DNA of 64,000 nt, taken from the NCBI RefSeq assembly GCF_017491605.1, contig NZ_JAFGYY010000015.1:62001-126000 (forward strand). The letters are read 5' to 3'. The notes beneath the pieces are model-generated. The model did not search any database. It was not told where the DNA came from and saw only the letters and a program-made list of their open reading frames with translations. Both the position numbers and the translations under genes were made by a program. Position 1 is the stretch's first letter; each line of letters starts with the position of its first letter. Below, piece by piece: positions 1 to 7,609 of the stretch. Source of the DNA: Pseudomonas sp. 30_B (lineage in GTDB: Bacteria; Pseudomonadota; Gammaproteobacteria; Pseudomonadales; Pseudomonadaceae).

Positions 1-314
1 CCGGTATCCAGCTGGAAGCCGAGCATGGCGAAGGCGTCCACGCCCACGCCGACCGTACCCTGGGTGAAGCCGGACTCGAACTTGCCCATGATCCCCTGCG
101 CCCAGACTTCCGAGTAGCCGTTGCCGCGCGGCGGCATGGACTGGCCCTTGCGGGCGTCGCGGTTGAAGTAGAGGTTGCGGGCGAGGATGTCCAGGCTGGC
201 GCCTTCGAGGAAACCTTCGGCTTTCTCTTCGGGTAGAGCCTCGGCGTGGACGGTTGGCGTGGCGACGCCCAGGGCCAGCAGGGATGCGGCCAGGGGGAGT
301 TTGCGTCGATACAT
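1..314 (-). CDS. OprD-family outer-membrane porin, N-terminal part
   Basis: The gene runs off the left edge, so only about 104 N-terminal residues are visible. It begins with a Sec signal peptide ([20 protein letters not shown], cleaved near VHA-EA). The mature start has [19 protein letters not shown] followed by a SEVWAQG segment, which is the typical beginning of OprD-type substrate-specific porins (basic amino acids, small carboxylates). An AGGAG ribosome-binding site lies about 8 bases before the ATG. The substrate cannot be told from this fragment. The 268 bases separating it from the divergent DUF3147 gene should hold both promoters. Confidence 0.85.
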   Translation of the reverse strand, partial: MYRRKLPLAASLLALGVATPTVHAEALPEEKAEGFLEGASLDILARNLYFNRDARKGQSMPPRGNGYSEVWAQGIMGKFESGFTQGTVGVGVDAFAMLGFQLDT

Positions 315-582
315 GGTGTTTGCTCCTAAGGGCAGGGTGGTTGTCACCGCCTGCTGTTGTTGTTTTCGCCCAGGCGTGGCGAGGGCCACGGGCATCGTGT
401 AGGAGCACGGATAACGGCTGGATGAGCGGGAGGTGACAATTCTGTAAGACGCGGCGGCCAGGTGGGATATGCCTGCCGTCCTGGGTTCGATGGACAGACG
501 GCTTCTGCCCGATGCCGGGACTGGATAGGATGCCAGCCAGAGCGCAACGCGCCGCCACCCGGCGTGCGCCCCTGGAGCAGCC

Positions 583-933
583 ATGGCCTGGATCATCACC
601 AAATACTTCCTCACCGCCGGCATCGTGGTGCTGGTGTCCGAACTGGCCAAGCGCAGCGACAAGCTCGGCGGCCTGGTCGCCGCGCTGCCGTTGGTGACGG
701 TGCTGACGCTGATCTGGCTGTACATCGAGCAGCAGAGCCAGGAGAAGATCGCCAACCACGCCTGGTACACCTTCTGGTACGTGGTGCCGACGCTGCCGAT
801 GTTCCTGGCCTTCCCGTTGCTGCTGCCGCGCCTGGGCTTCTGGCCGACGCTGATCGCCTGCATCGTCATCACCATGGCGTGCTTCGGGCTGTTCGCGCTG
901 TTCGTGCGACGGTTCGGGATCGAGTTGCTTTGA
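583..933 (+). CDS. DUF3147 family small inner-membrane protein
   Basis: A 116-residue protein that is almost entirely hydrophobic, with about four membrane segments (residues roughly 5-22, 32-47, 62-82 and 87-107) and short charged loops ([22 protein letters not shown]). Length, topology and the [19 protein letters not shown] stretch match DUF3147 proteins, whose function is unknown. The chosen ATG has GGAG about 7 bases upstream. It converges on the porin gene at 1005-2315 and shares a bidirectional terminator with it. Confidence 0.75.
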   Translation: MAWIITKYFLTAGIVVLVSELAKRSDKLGGLVAALPLVTVLTLIWLYIEQQSQEKIANHAWYTFWYVVPTLPMFLAFPLLLPRLGFWPTLIACIVITMACFGLFALFVRRFGIELL

Positions 934-951
934 GCGAGCGCGTCGGGATGG

Positions 952-989
952 AAATGAAAAAGGGACACCCAGGTGTCCCTTTTTCATTT
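952..989. terminator. Bidirectional rho-independent terminator
   Basis: A perfect 18-base inverted repeat with a 2-base loop (arms AAATGAAAAAGGGACACC and its complement). It carries A and T tracts on either side, so it can stop transcripts of the converging DUF3147 gene (+) and the OprP/O-like porin gene (-). Confidence 0.9.
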
Positions 990-1004
990 TCGTGGGGCGG
1001 CTGA

Positions 1005-2315
1005 TCAGAAGACGTACTGCAAGCGCATCACCATGCCGTCGCCACTGTCGTCGCCGTTTTCGTTGGTCACGTTCTCGGTGCTGGCCTTGACGTAGTTGGC
1101 GCTGATCTTCACCGCTTCGTTGGCGTACCAGTTGACGCCCAGGGTGTGGGTGTTGCCTTCGGCATCGCCGACCTGGCGGGTGGCGGTGCTGGTGGTGACG
1201 TTCTCGTCGTCGACGGTGATGGAGTCGTAGCGGTAGAAGACTTCCCAGGCGCCGGTCTGCTTGTTGGCCGGTTTGATGGTGTCGAATTTGGCGCCGTCGA
1301 GCTTGTAGACGCGCGGCTCGCCTGTGAGGGTGTAGGCGACCTGCCCGTAGTAGCCCGAGGCGTTCACGTCGCCTTCGGCTTCGTCGGCCTTGAGCGTGCG
1401 GCTCAGGTATTCGGCCTGGACGGAGAACGCGTTCATGGCCCAGGCGCCTTCCAGGCCCCAGACCGAGTCGTCCTTCCACAGCCCTTCGCTGGCGGCCATG
1501 CCGCCGAAGACGCCACGGTTGCCGTTGTCGCCGGCGTCGTTGCCGCCGTTGGTGTCCACGCCGCGCATGCCCATGCGGGGGCGGATGCGGGTATCGACGG
1601 CGGCGTCCTTGAGGTCGCGGTAGGCGAACTGCGCGCCGATGTGGAGCACGTTGCCCGGTTGGTTCAGCGGGGCGAACACGCCGCGCAGGTTGTAGCGCTT
1701 CACGCTGTCGCCGTCGGTGTCGTCGTTGTTCTCGCTGAACACGCTGCCGGAGAGGAAGGCCATGTCGGCGACGGTGCTGCTGGCCTGGATGCCCATGCCG
1801 TTGTTGTCGTTGATCCACTCGGCCAGGTCATAGGTGATGTTGCGCTCCAGGGCGGTCACCCATTTGGAGCTGGTGGCCTTTTCCAGGCCGAAGTCGGTGT
1901 AGAGGCGGCCGAACTTGAGGTTGACCGGCGCAAAGCCGGTGTAGGTGACGCTGGCTTCGTCGAAGTAGCCGGTGTCGTCGTTGCCGGTGTTGTGCGAGAG
2001 GTCGTAGTTGATCTGGTACTTCCAGTCTTTGTAGGCGGTGCCGCCGATCTCGATGAAGGCGCGGCGCAGGTAGGCGGCGTCGGCGGTGTTGCCGTTCTTC
2101 GTGTAGTAGTCGTCGAAGCGGCTGTAGTCCGCCTGCAGGCGGCCGCCGAGCTTGAAGCTGAACTCCTTGTCGGTGGTCGCCACTTCGAGCCCGCCCTTGG
2201 TCTTGATGACGATATCGGCTCCATCGGTGGTGACGGTGCCGGCCTGGGCCGACAGGCTGGCGGCACTCAACAGCAGGCCCAGGGTGGGCCATTGAGCGTG
2301 GGTTTTGCCGAACAT
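1005..2315 (-). CDS. Phosphate-selective porin O/P-like outer-membrane protein
   Basis: A 436-residue outer-membrane protein with a signal peptide ([20 protein letters not shown], cleaved after AQA). It has long amphipathic beta-strand patterns ([42 protein letters not shown]) and a C-terminal Phe (MRLQYVF). This is the OprP/OprO family (Pfam Porin_O_P), trimeric 16-stranded channels for phosphate or polyphosphate in P. aeruginosa. The start was chosen downstream of the longest frame because AGGAG sits 7 bases before this ATG and the signal peptide begins there. I saw no Pho box upstream, and a LysR gene lies directly behind it, so the substrate may not be phosphate. Confidence 0.85.
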   Translation of the reverse strand: MFGKTHAQWPTLGLLLSAASLSAQAGTVTTDGADIVIKTKGGLEVATTDKEFSFKLGGRLQADYSRFDDYYTKNGNTADAAYLRRAFIEIGGTAYKDWKYQINYDLSHNTGNDDTGYFDEASVTYTGFAPVNLKFGRLYTDFGLEKATSSKWVTALERNITYDLAEWINDNNGMGIQASSTVADMAFLSGSVFSENNDDTDGDSVKRYNLRGVFAPLNQPGNVLHIGAQFAYRDLKDAAVDTRIRPRMGMRGVDTNGGNDAGDNGNRGVFGGMAASEGLWKDDSVWGLEGAWAMNAFSVQAEYLSRTLKADEAEGDVNASGYYGQVAYTLTGEPRVYKLDGAKFDTIKPANKQTGAWEVFYRYDSITVDDENVTTSTATRQVGDAEGNTHTLGVNWYANEAVKISANYVKASTENVTNENGDDSGDGMVMRLQYVF

Positions 2316-2396
2316 GCGCTTCTCCTCGTTGCGTCGTGTAGTGGTTGACGGGGCGCAGGCTCGGCGGGGCGGATGACGGTTCTGTGCTTTTTGCGT

Positions 2397-2410
2397 GTCA
2401 CTTGCGTGAC
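2397..2410. promoter_or_regulatory. Short inverted repeat upstream of the porin gene
   Basis: GTCAC-TTGC-GTGAC dyad in the 212-base gap between the LysR gene and the porin gene. It is a possible operator for the adjacent LysR regulator, but the arms are only 5 bases and could be chance. Confidence 0.25.
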
Positions 2411-2527
2411 GATCGGTGGGGGGCTGCCGCAAGGGCAGGCACGGCGCGGGGTGGGCGTTTCTCCAGGCGGGTTTCGATTGTTTCAGGACGATGACGTGGG
2501 GATTTTTCCCGGTGCACCGAGGTGCAT

Positions 2528-3433
2528 TCAGTTGTCCGCAGTGAACCAGTCCCGGCGTTGTTCGAAGGCGCGCTGGACTATCGCGACGAGCGCTTCCACT
2601 TCACTCAGGTTCGCCGCCAGTGGCGCGACCGACAGCCAGGCGATGCGCTCCATGGGTTGTCTGAACAGGGGCTCCAGCGGGAGCAGGTTCCTGTCCAGCT
2701 TCGTCACGTACGCCGGGAGCAGGCCGATACAGGCGGAGTTGCGAACCAGCTCCCGGACCCAGGCCTGGGAGTGCACCTGCGCCACCGAGCTTTGCCGCTG
2801 GCGCAGGAGTTTGTTCCAGGGTTCGAAGCTCCTGATCGAGTCGTTGGCCGAGTGCTGGGCCAGCATGAAGTCGGTGAGGTCCGACGCCGCGCGGGGGAGC
2901 CGGCGGCCCGCGTAGCGCTTGGCCATGTGCGCGCAGTAGTGCAGGCGCGCCAGCAGGGTCGGCTTGCTCATGGCGAAGCCGGGATCGGGGCGGGGGCTGT
3001 CGGGGTCGGCTAGCCAGACCGTCACTTCCGCCGGCTCTTCCGGGGGGCCTTCCAGGGGAAGGATCTCCAGGTTCATTGCGGCATCCTTGCGTAGCCAGGC
3101 GATCAGGTCGCGGGCCAGGAAGTCATCCAACAGGTCGGACGGCACGGCCAGGCGTATGCGTCGCCGCCGGGTGCTGGCCACCTCCGGCTGCAGGTCGCCG
3201 AATCGCAGAGTCAATGCCTGTTGCAGCGCTTTTCCGGTAGGGCTCAGGCGCAGCGTGCGGTTCTCGTAGAAGAACAGCGGGCTGCCGATACTGGCTTCGA
3301 GCTTCATGAGCTGCCTGCGCATCAGCGTGACATGCAGGTTGAGGCTGCGGGCGGTTTGCCGGAAGCAGGCGCAGCGGGCGCTGGTGAGGAAGATCTGCGC
3401 CAACTGGCGGTCGATGGGGAGGTGCTCGAACAT
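2528..3433 (-). CDS. LysR-family transcriptional regulator
   Basis: A 301-residue protein with an N-terminal winged helix-turn-helix (residues about 8-66: [20 protein letters not shown], then [18 protein letters not shown]) and a C-terminal effector-binding region. The HTH fits LysR, although the recognition segment ([17 protein letters not shown]) is less typical than the usual LNxTQPALSRQI pattern. It is transcribed toward the OprP/O-like porin, 212 bases downstream, which is its most likely target. No strong ribosome-binding site is visible before the ATG. The ligand is unknown. Confidence 0.8.
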   Translation of the reverse strand: MFEHLPIDRQLAQIFLTSARCACFRQTARSLNLHVTLMRRQLMKLEASIGSPLFFYENRTLRLSPTGKALQQALTLRFGDLQPEVASTRRRRIRLAVPSDLLDDFLARDLIAWLRKDAAMNLEILPLEGPPEEPAEVTVWLADPDSPRPDPGFAMSKPTLLARLHYCAHMAKRYAGRRLPRAASDLTDFMLAQHSANDSIRSFEPWNKLLRQRQSSVAQVHSQAWVRELVRNSACIGLLPAYVTKLDRNLLPLEPLFRQPMERIAWLSVAPLAANLSEVEALVAIVQRAFEQRRDWFTADN

Positions 3434-4015
3434 GGCGAAAAGGCTCGTAGCCCTCGTAGCCGAGGGCGTGGATTCACGGGACTGAGTCGTCCCGAGCCTA
3501 TTGCCCGGTGTCTAACACGGGGATCGCAGGAAGTTGAGATATTTGTAAGGTTCGGAATTTCGCCAGGGCGGTGAGCCGGATTCATCGGCCTGGGCTGAAC
3601 GGGGAGCCTTTCAGGCGATTCGGGAAATTCTCAAATGCGCCAATTCGTACATGAGGATAAATGGCAAATAAGGATGAATTCATTCTTTGCGTTCTAATTC
3701 TTTTCTGAACTTATTCAGTGGATTTGATAAATAAAAAGCATCCCTTTGCTGGCACTTTAACTGCAATTTGCCAGTTTAAGAAGGTGGCACTCCGTTGATC
3801 GCCTTGATACTGACGCAGAGCCCCAGGCCTGTATATTGGTCGCCTGCCGATGTGCCTGTGAATTTTCGAAAATCAGGCGTAATAAGAGCGGTGCCGACAG
3901 AGCCGCATTCATTGTTTATTGTTTCACTCAGCAGCCAATTCAGTTGTCTACTGCCGGGAAAAGTCGTCTTTAAACGCCGTCACGTTATTGAACTATCAAT
4001 TACAGGATCGCGAAG
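3434..4015. other. Intergenic region, AT-rich in its right half
   Basis: No gene is seen. The left 150 bases have normal GC. From about 3610 the sequence turns clearly AT-rich and stays so into the methyltransferase gene. A CTGAA-CTTA-TTCAG dyad lies at 3705-3718, followed by AT-rich sequence that could hold the promoter of the next gene. Confidence 0.5.
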
Positions 4016-4732
4016 ATGAGCCAAGTCGCCGAGCCAGCTAAACTGATTACGGCCAAGGACTGGGACGAAAAATGGCAGGAAATTTTCAATCTTTATCAGA
4101 ATGACATTCGCCACGCCTACTATATCGATGCCGTCCGAAGGCGCCATGAGACGCGGGTTCTGGAAATTGCCGCCGGCAGCTTCCGCGATATCGTGCAACT
4201 GACCAAGCGAGGTGTCGAAGGTCATGGTATCGATTTTTCTCCGGAGTCGGTCGCCCTGGCCCAGAAGCTTTATCCTTCATTGCAGGAGCGTTTCCAGGTG
4301 ATGGATGCTTTTGATCTGCAGTATCCGGACAATCATTTTGATATCAGCTTCCATAACGGTTTCTGGGGGCTGTTTTCAGATGAAGACATTGATCGAATGG
4401 CACGGGAGCAGGCACGCATCACCAAGGGAAGAATGATCGTGACCGTGCATAATGCTCATAATCATGCGTTTGCCGAATTGTTCAACTCGGAAAAACAGCG
4501 TGATCCATTATTCAATATCCGCTTCTTTACCCTCGATCAGATGCACGGAATCCTCGGTAAAGTCGCCCGCAAGATAGCGGTCATTCCGGTTGGAAAAGGC
4601 AATAGATTCCATGAGGATTGGCTTATACGCCACGGCCTGCATGACCCGTTCCTGCTCAACATGGTGTTCAAGTTGTCCGGCACTCGCTACCTTGAGTGCA
4701 GTGAGCGCCTGATGTGTATTGCCGAGCTGTAA
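4016..4732 (+). CDS. Class I SAM-dependent methyltransferase
   Basis: A 238-residue soluble protein. Motif I is VLEIAAGSFRDIV (residues about 48-60) and is followed by GHGIDFSPESVALAQ, the acidic end of beta-2 that binds the SAM ribose. Then come FQVMDAFDLQYPDNHFD (motif II/post-I) and FHNGFWG. This is the Methyltransf_11/25 fold, and the substrate is unknown. An AGGA site precedes the ATG. Codons are much more AT-rich than in the neighbours (AAT, TTT, CAT, GAT, ATT are frequent), as is its upstream region, which suggests horizontal acquisition. It stands alone and ends in its own terminator. Confidence 0.8.
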   Translation: MSQVAEPAKLITAKDWDEKWQEIFNLYQNDIRHAYYIDAVRRRHETRVLEIAAGSFRDIVQLTKRGVEGHGIDFSPESVALAQKLYPSLQERFQVMDAFDLQYPDNHFDISFHNGFWGLFSDEDIDRMAREQARITKGRMIVTVHNAHNHAFAELFNSEKQRDPLFNIRFFTLDQMHGILGKVARKIAVIPVGKGNRFHEDWLIRHGLHDPFLLNMVFKLSGTRYLECSERLMCIAEL

Positions 4733-4751
4733 CAACCTGATGGCAGCAGTC

Positions 4752-4782
4752 AAAAGGGCCTTGTTTTCGCAAGGCCCTTTTT
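4752..4782 (+). terminator. Rho-independent terminator after the methyltransferase
   Basis: Perfect 12-base stem AAAAGGGCCTTG with a TTTTCG loop and its complement, followed by T residues. It lies 19 bases after the stop codon of the methyltransferase gene. Confidence 0.9.
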
Positions 4783-4911
4783 ATTGGTCTGCGCAACGGG
4801 GGAACGCGAATGGCTGCCGTGAGCCGGATTCTGATGCAGCCGACGGGGTACGTACCCGCGTTCCCGCAGTTCTTCTCCGCATTGCAGGCGAGCGCGTTCG
4901 AGCCAACGCTA

Positions 4912-5313
4912 TCACTCCGTTTGCGCCCAGTGATCCGGCAGCTCGAACCAGGGAACCGTGGAGGCTACCTGGACATGCTTTTGCTTGTGCGGGGTGAAGG
5001 CCGTGTCCAGGGTGCCGAGGGCTATCGAGATCCAGTCGGAGAACTCACCCTGGTTTTTCGACCAGAACAACGATGAGCCGCAGTGGCTGCAGAACTGCCG
5101 CAGCACGGACTCGGAGGACGCGTAGGATTTGAGCGCCTCTGCGCCCGACAGGATACGCAGGTCGCTACGCGGCACGCTGGCGTAGCTGGCGAATGCCGCG
5201 CCGTGGCCTTTGCGGCACTGGCTGCAATGGCAGTGGCTCAGCGCCCTGGGCGGCGAGAGCAGTTCGTACCTGATCGTGCCGCACAGGCAGCTTCCCTGGA
5301 AAGACTCCGTCAT
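4912..5313 (-). CDS. GFA / CENP-V domain zinc protein
   Basis: A 133-residue protein with the zinc-binding cysteine pattern of the glutathione-dependent formaldehyde-activating (GFA) family: GSCLCGTIRYE (residues about 7-17), CHCSQCRKGHG (about 33-43) and FCSHCGSSLFW (about 73-83). Members are annotated as GFA or aldehyde-activating proteins, but few have a proven activity. The internal ATG was chosen because the family motif starts about 8 residues after it and AAGGGAG lies upstream. It is a single gene convergent with the methyltransferase. Confidence 0.85.
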   Translation of the reverse strand: MTESFQGSCLCGTIRYELLSPPRALSHCHCSQCRKGHGAAFASYASVPRSDLRILSGAEALKSYASSESVLRQFCSHCGSSLFWSKNQGEFSDWISIALGTLDTAFTPHKQKHVQVASTVPWFELPDHWAQTE

Positions 5314-5510
5314 CCTGCTGGCACTCCCTTGAAGAGGGCGGCAGCTTAAATAGAACGGGCCGGGCTGTCGAACCTGCGCGCAATCGCCCATACCTGCCTG
5401 GAATTGCACCTGGCGGGTCTGACTTTTCCCAATAAAGGAAAATTACGTCAGCCAATTTCCGGCGCCATAGGACTGCCGTACACTCCGCCGACTGCCGGGG
5501 AGGGCGAGCG

Positions 5511-6293
5511 ATGCGTGGATGGGCGTGGCTGGGATTAGGACTGTCGTTGTACGGAGCCTGCGCGGCTCAGGGATCGGAGCAAGCTGCGGATGATCCATTG
5601 CTGGATGCGCCTGCTCCGTCCGGTGCTGCTGCCGGAGATGTGCGTGGCGTGCTGCGGGCGCGGGACCAGGCGATGCTGTCCAGCGAACTGTCCGGGCGCA
5701 TCCTGGAAATGCCCTTCGCCGAGGGCCAGACCTTCCGCAAGGGCGACGTGCTGGTGCGCTTCGACTGCTCGGCCTACCAGGCCCAGCTCAACGCTGCCCA
5801 GGCCGGCGCCAAGGCGGCCAGCGAACAGTTGGGCCACAACCGCCAGTTGGCGGCATTGAATTCCGTGGGCCGTTTCGAGGTGGCGCTGGCCGAGGCCAAG
5901 CTCGCCGAGGCGCAGGCCCAGGCACAGGTCTACAGAGTTCAGGTCGGCCGCTGTGCGGTGCTCGCGCCCTTCGATGGCCAGGTGGTGCAACGCAAGGCGC
6001 AGCCGTTCGAGAGCGTTTCCGGCGGTGCGCCGCTGCTGGAAATCGTCGACAACCGCAGCCTGGAAATCCGTCTGCTGGTGCCGTCGCGCTGGGTGTCCCA
6101 ACTGAAGGTGGGGCAGTCCTTCACCTTCGTTCCCGATGAGACCGGCCAGCCGCTGCAGGTCCAGGTCAAGCGCCTGGGTGCGCGGATCGACGAGGGCAGC
6201 CAGATGCTGCCGCTGATAGCTGCGTTGCCTGCCGATGCCAAGGGCCTGCTGGCTGGTATGAGCGGCAGCGCGCGCTTCGCGGATGCGCCATGA
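5511..6293 (+). CDS. Periplasmic adaptor (RND-MFP/HlyD-like), first gene of the secretion-like block
   Basis: A 260-residue membrane-fusion protein. It has an N-terminal signal or anchor segment (about 1-20), then a barrel-sandwich half (VRGVLRARDQAMLSSELSGR, GQTFRKGDVLVRFD), a short alpha-hairpin (residues about 85-140, QLNAAQAGAKAASEQ and the Ala/Gln-rich AEAQAQAQ), and the returning half (CAVLAPFDGQVVQRKAQPFE). Such proteins bridge an inner-membrane component to a TolC-type channel. GGGAGG lies 7 bases before the ATG. It overlaps the next gene by 4 bases (ATGA). No pump gene accompanies it; the TolC-like protein at 21856-23343 is the likely outer-membrane partner. Confidence 0.85.
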   Translation: MRGWAWLGLGLSLYGACAAQGSEQAADDPLLDAPAPSGAAAGDVRGVLRARDQAMLSSELSGRILEMPFAEGQTFRKGDVLVRFDCSAYQAQLNAAQAGAKAASEQLGHNRQLAALNSVGRFEVALAEAKLAEAQAQAQVYRVQVGRCAVLAPFDGQVVQRKAQPFESVSGGAPLLEIVDNRSLEIRLLVPSRWVSQLKVGQSFTFVPDETGQPLQVQVKRLGARIDEGSQMLPLIAALPADAKGLLAGMSGSARFADAP

Positions 6294-7609
6294 ACGCGCC
6301 GCAGGTCGGCATGCTGGAGCGCGTCTTCGCGCAGTTCCTCGGCCTTGAACGGCAGGCGCGGGGCGCCGCTACCGTGGAGCAACTGGCCTATCACATGGTC
6401 AATGACGCCCAGGCGCTGTTCGCCTTCCGCCATGCGGCGTTGCTGATCGCCGGCAAGGTCAACGCGCTCACCGGCATCAGTGTGGTGGAGCCGAACTCGC
6501 CCTTCGTGGCTTTCGTCGAGCAAGCCTGCGCGCAGTTGCAGGCCCGTGGGGCGCTGAATGGTGCCCACTGCGTTGACTTCCAGGCGCTGGGGGCACAGCA
6601 GCAGGCGGACTGGCAGTCGCTGTCCGCCGGGGAGGTGTTCTGGCTGCCGTTCCTGGATCGTCAGGGCGCTCTTTTTGGCGGCCTCTGGCTCGCCCGCGAG
6701 CAGCCCTGGAACGACGCGGAGCAGGCGTTGCTGGCGCAACTGGGCAACACCTATGCCCACGCCTGGCTGGCGCTGCAACCGCGCAAGCCCTGGCGCCTGC
6801 GCTGGCCGAAGAAGAAGTTGCTGATGATCGCTGGCGCTGCTTGCCTGTTGCTCCTGGTGCCGGTGCGCCAGTCGGTACTGGCGCCGGCTGAAGTGGTGCC
6901 CCTGGGCGGTCGCGTGGTCGCTGCGCCGCTGGATGGGGTGATTGCCGAGTTCCTGGTCAAGCCCAATCAGACGGTGGCGGCCGGCGACCTGCTGGTGCGC
7001 TTCGACGCCACCAGCCTCAAGGCCCAGGCGGACGTCGCCGACCGTGCGCTGGGCGTTGCCGAGGCGGAGCTGAAGACCAGTACCCAGCGGGCCTTCGCCG
7101 ATTCCGAATCGAGCGCTCGGGTCGACCTGCTGGCCGCACGGGTGGAACAGAAGCGCGCCGAGCGCGATTACGCCCGGCAGCTGTTGGCGCGCAGTGAGGT
7201 GCGTGCCGAGAGTGCTGGCATCGCGGTGTTCGCCGATGCCGAGCGCCTTACCGGCAAGCCGGTGCAGACCGGGGAGCGGCTGATGCAGATCGCCGACCCG
7301 GCCCAGGCCGAGCTGCGTATCGAGTTGCCGGTGGGGGACGCCATCTCCCTGGCGCCGGGGGGCGAGGTGGCGCTGTTCCTCGACAGCGATCCGTTGAGCC
7401 GTCACGACGCCCGGCTGGAGCGCGCCGCCTACGAAGCGCAGTCGACGGCGGCCGGGCAGCTTGCCTATCGGTTGGACGCGGCCTTCATCGACGCGTCGCC
7501 GCGCATCGGCCTGCGCGGTACCGCGAAGCTCTTCGGTGATCGCGTGCCGTTGGCCTATTACCTGCTGCGCCGGCCCCTGGCCGCGCTGCGCCAGAGCCTG
7601 GGCCTGTGA
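6290..7609 (+). CDS. GAF-like / membrane-anchored HlyD hybrid
   Basis: A 439-residue protein in two parts. Residues about 1-170 look cytoplasmic and resemble a GAF-type domain (VEQLAYHMVNDAQALFAFRH, then GEVFWLPFLDRQGALFGG, then a closing helix WNDAEQALLAQLG). After a basic stretch (WRLRWPKKK) a single membrane helix (about 180-195) leads into a periplasmic HlyD module with the biotinyl-lipoyl-like motif GVIAEFLVKPNQTVAAGDLLVRFD, a coiled coil and a C-terminal beta-barrel part. It overlaps both neighbours by a few bases, so it is translationally coupled to the adaptor before it and the protease after it. A cytoplasmic sensor on an adaptor is unusual. The GAF assignment is by pattern only. Confidence 0.75.
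   Translation: MNAPQVGMLERVFAQFLGLERQARGAATVEQLAYHMVNDAQALFAFRHAALLIAGKVNALTGISVVEPNSPFVAFVEQACAQLQARGALNGAHCVDFQALGAQQQADWQSLSAGEVFWLPFLDRQGALFGGLWLAREQPWNDAEQALLAQLGNTYAHAWLALQPRKPWRLRWPKKKLLMIAGAACLLLLVPVRQSVLAPAEVVPLGGRVVAAPLDGVIAEFLVKPNQTVAAGDLLVRFDATSLKAQADVADRALGVAEAELKTSTQRAFADSESSARVDLLAARVEQKRAERDYARQLLARSEVRAESAGIAVFADAERLTGKPVQTGERLMQIADPAQAELRIELPVGDAISLAPGGEVALFLDSDPLSRHDARLERAAYEAQSTAAGQLAYRLDAAFIDASPRIGLRGTAKLFGDRVPLAYYLLRRPLAALRQSLGL

Noticed and set aside
2316-2527. Pho box for the OprP/O-like porin
   Set aside because: No pair of CTGTCAT-like direct repeats at the right spacing; only a short GTCAC/GTGAC dyad was found.
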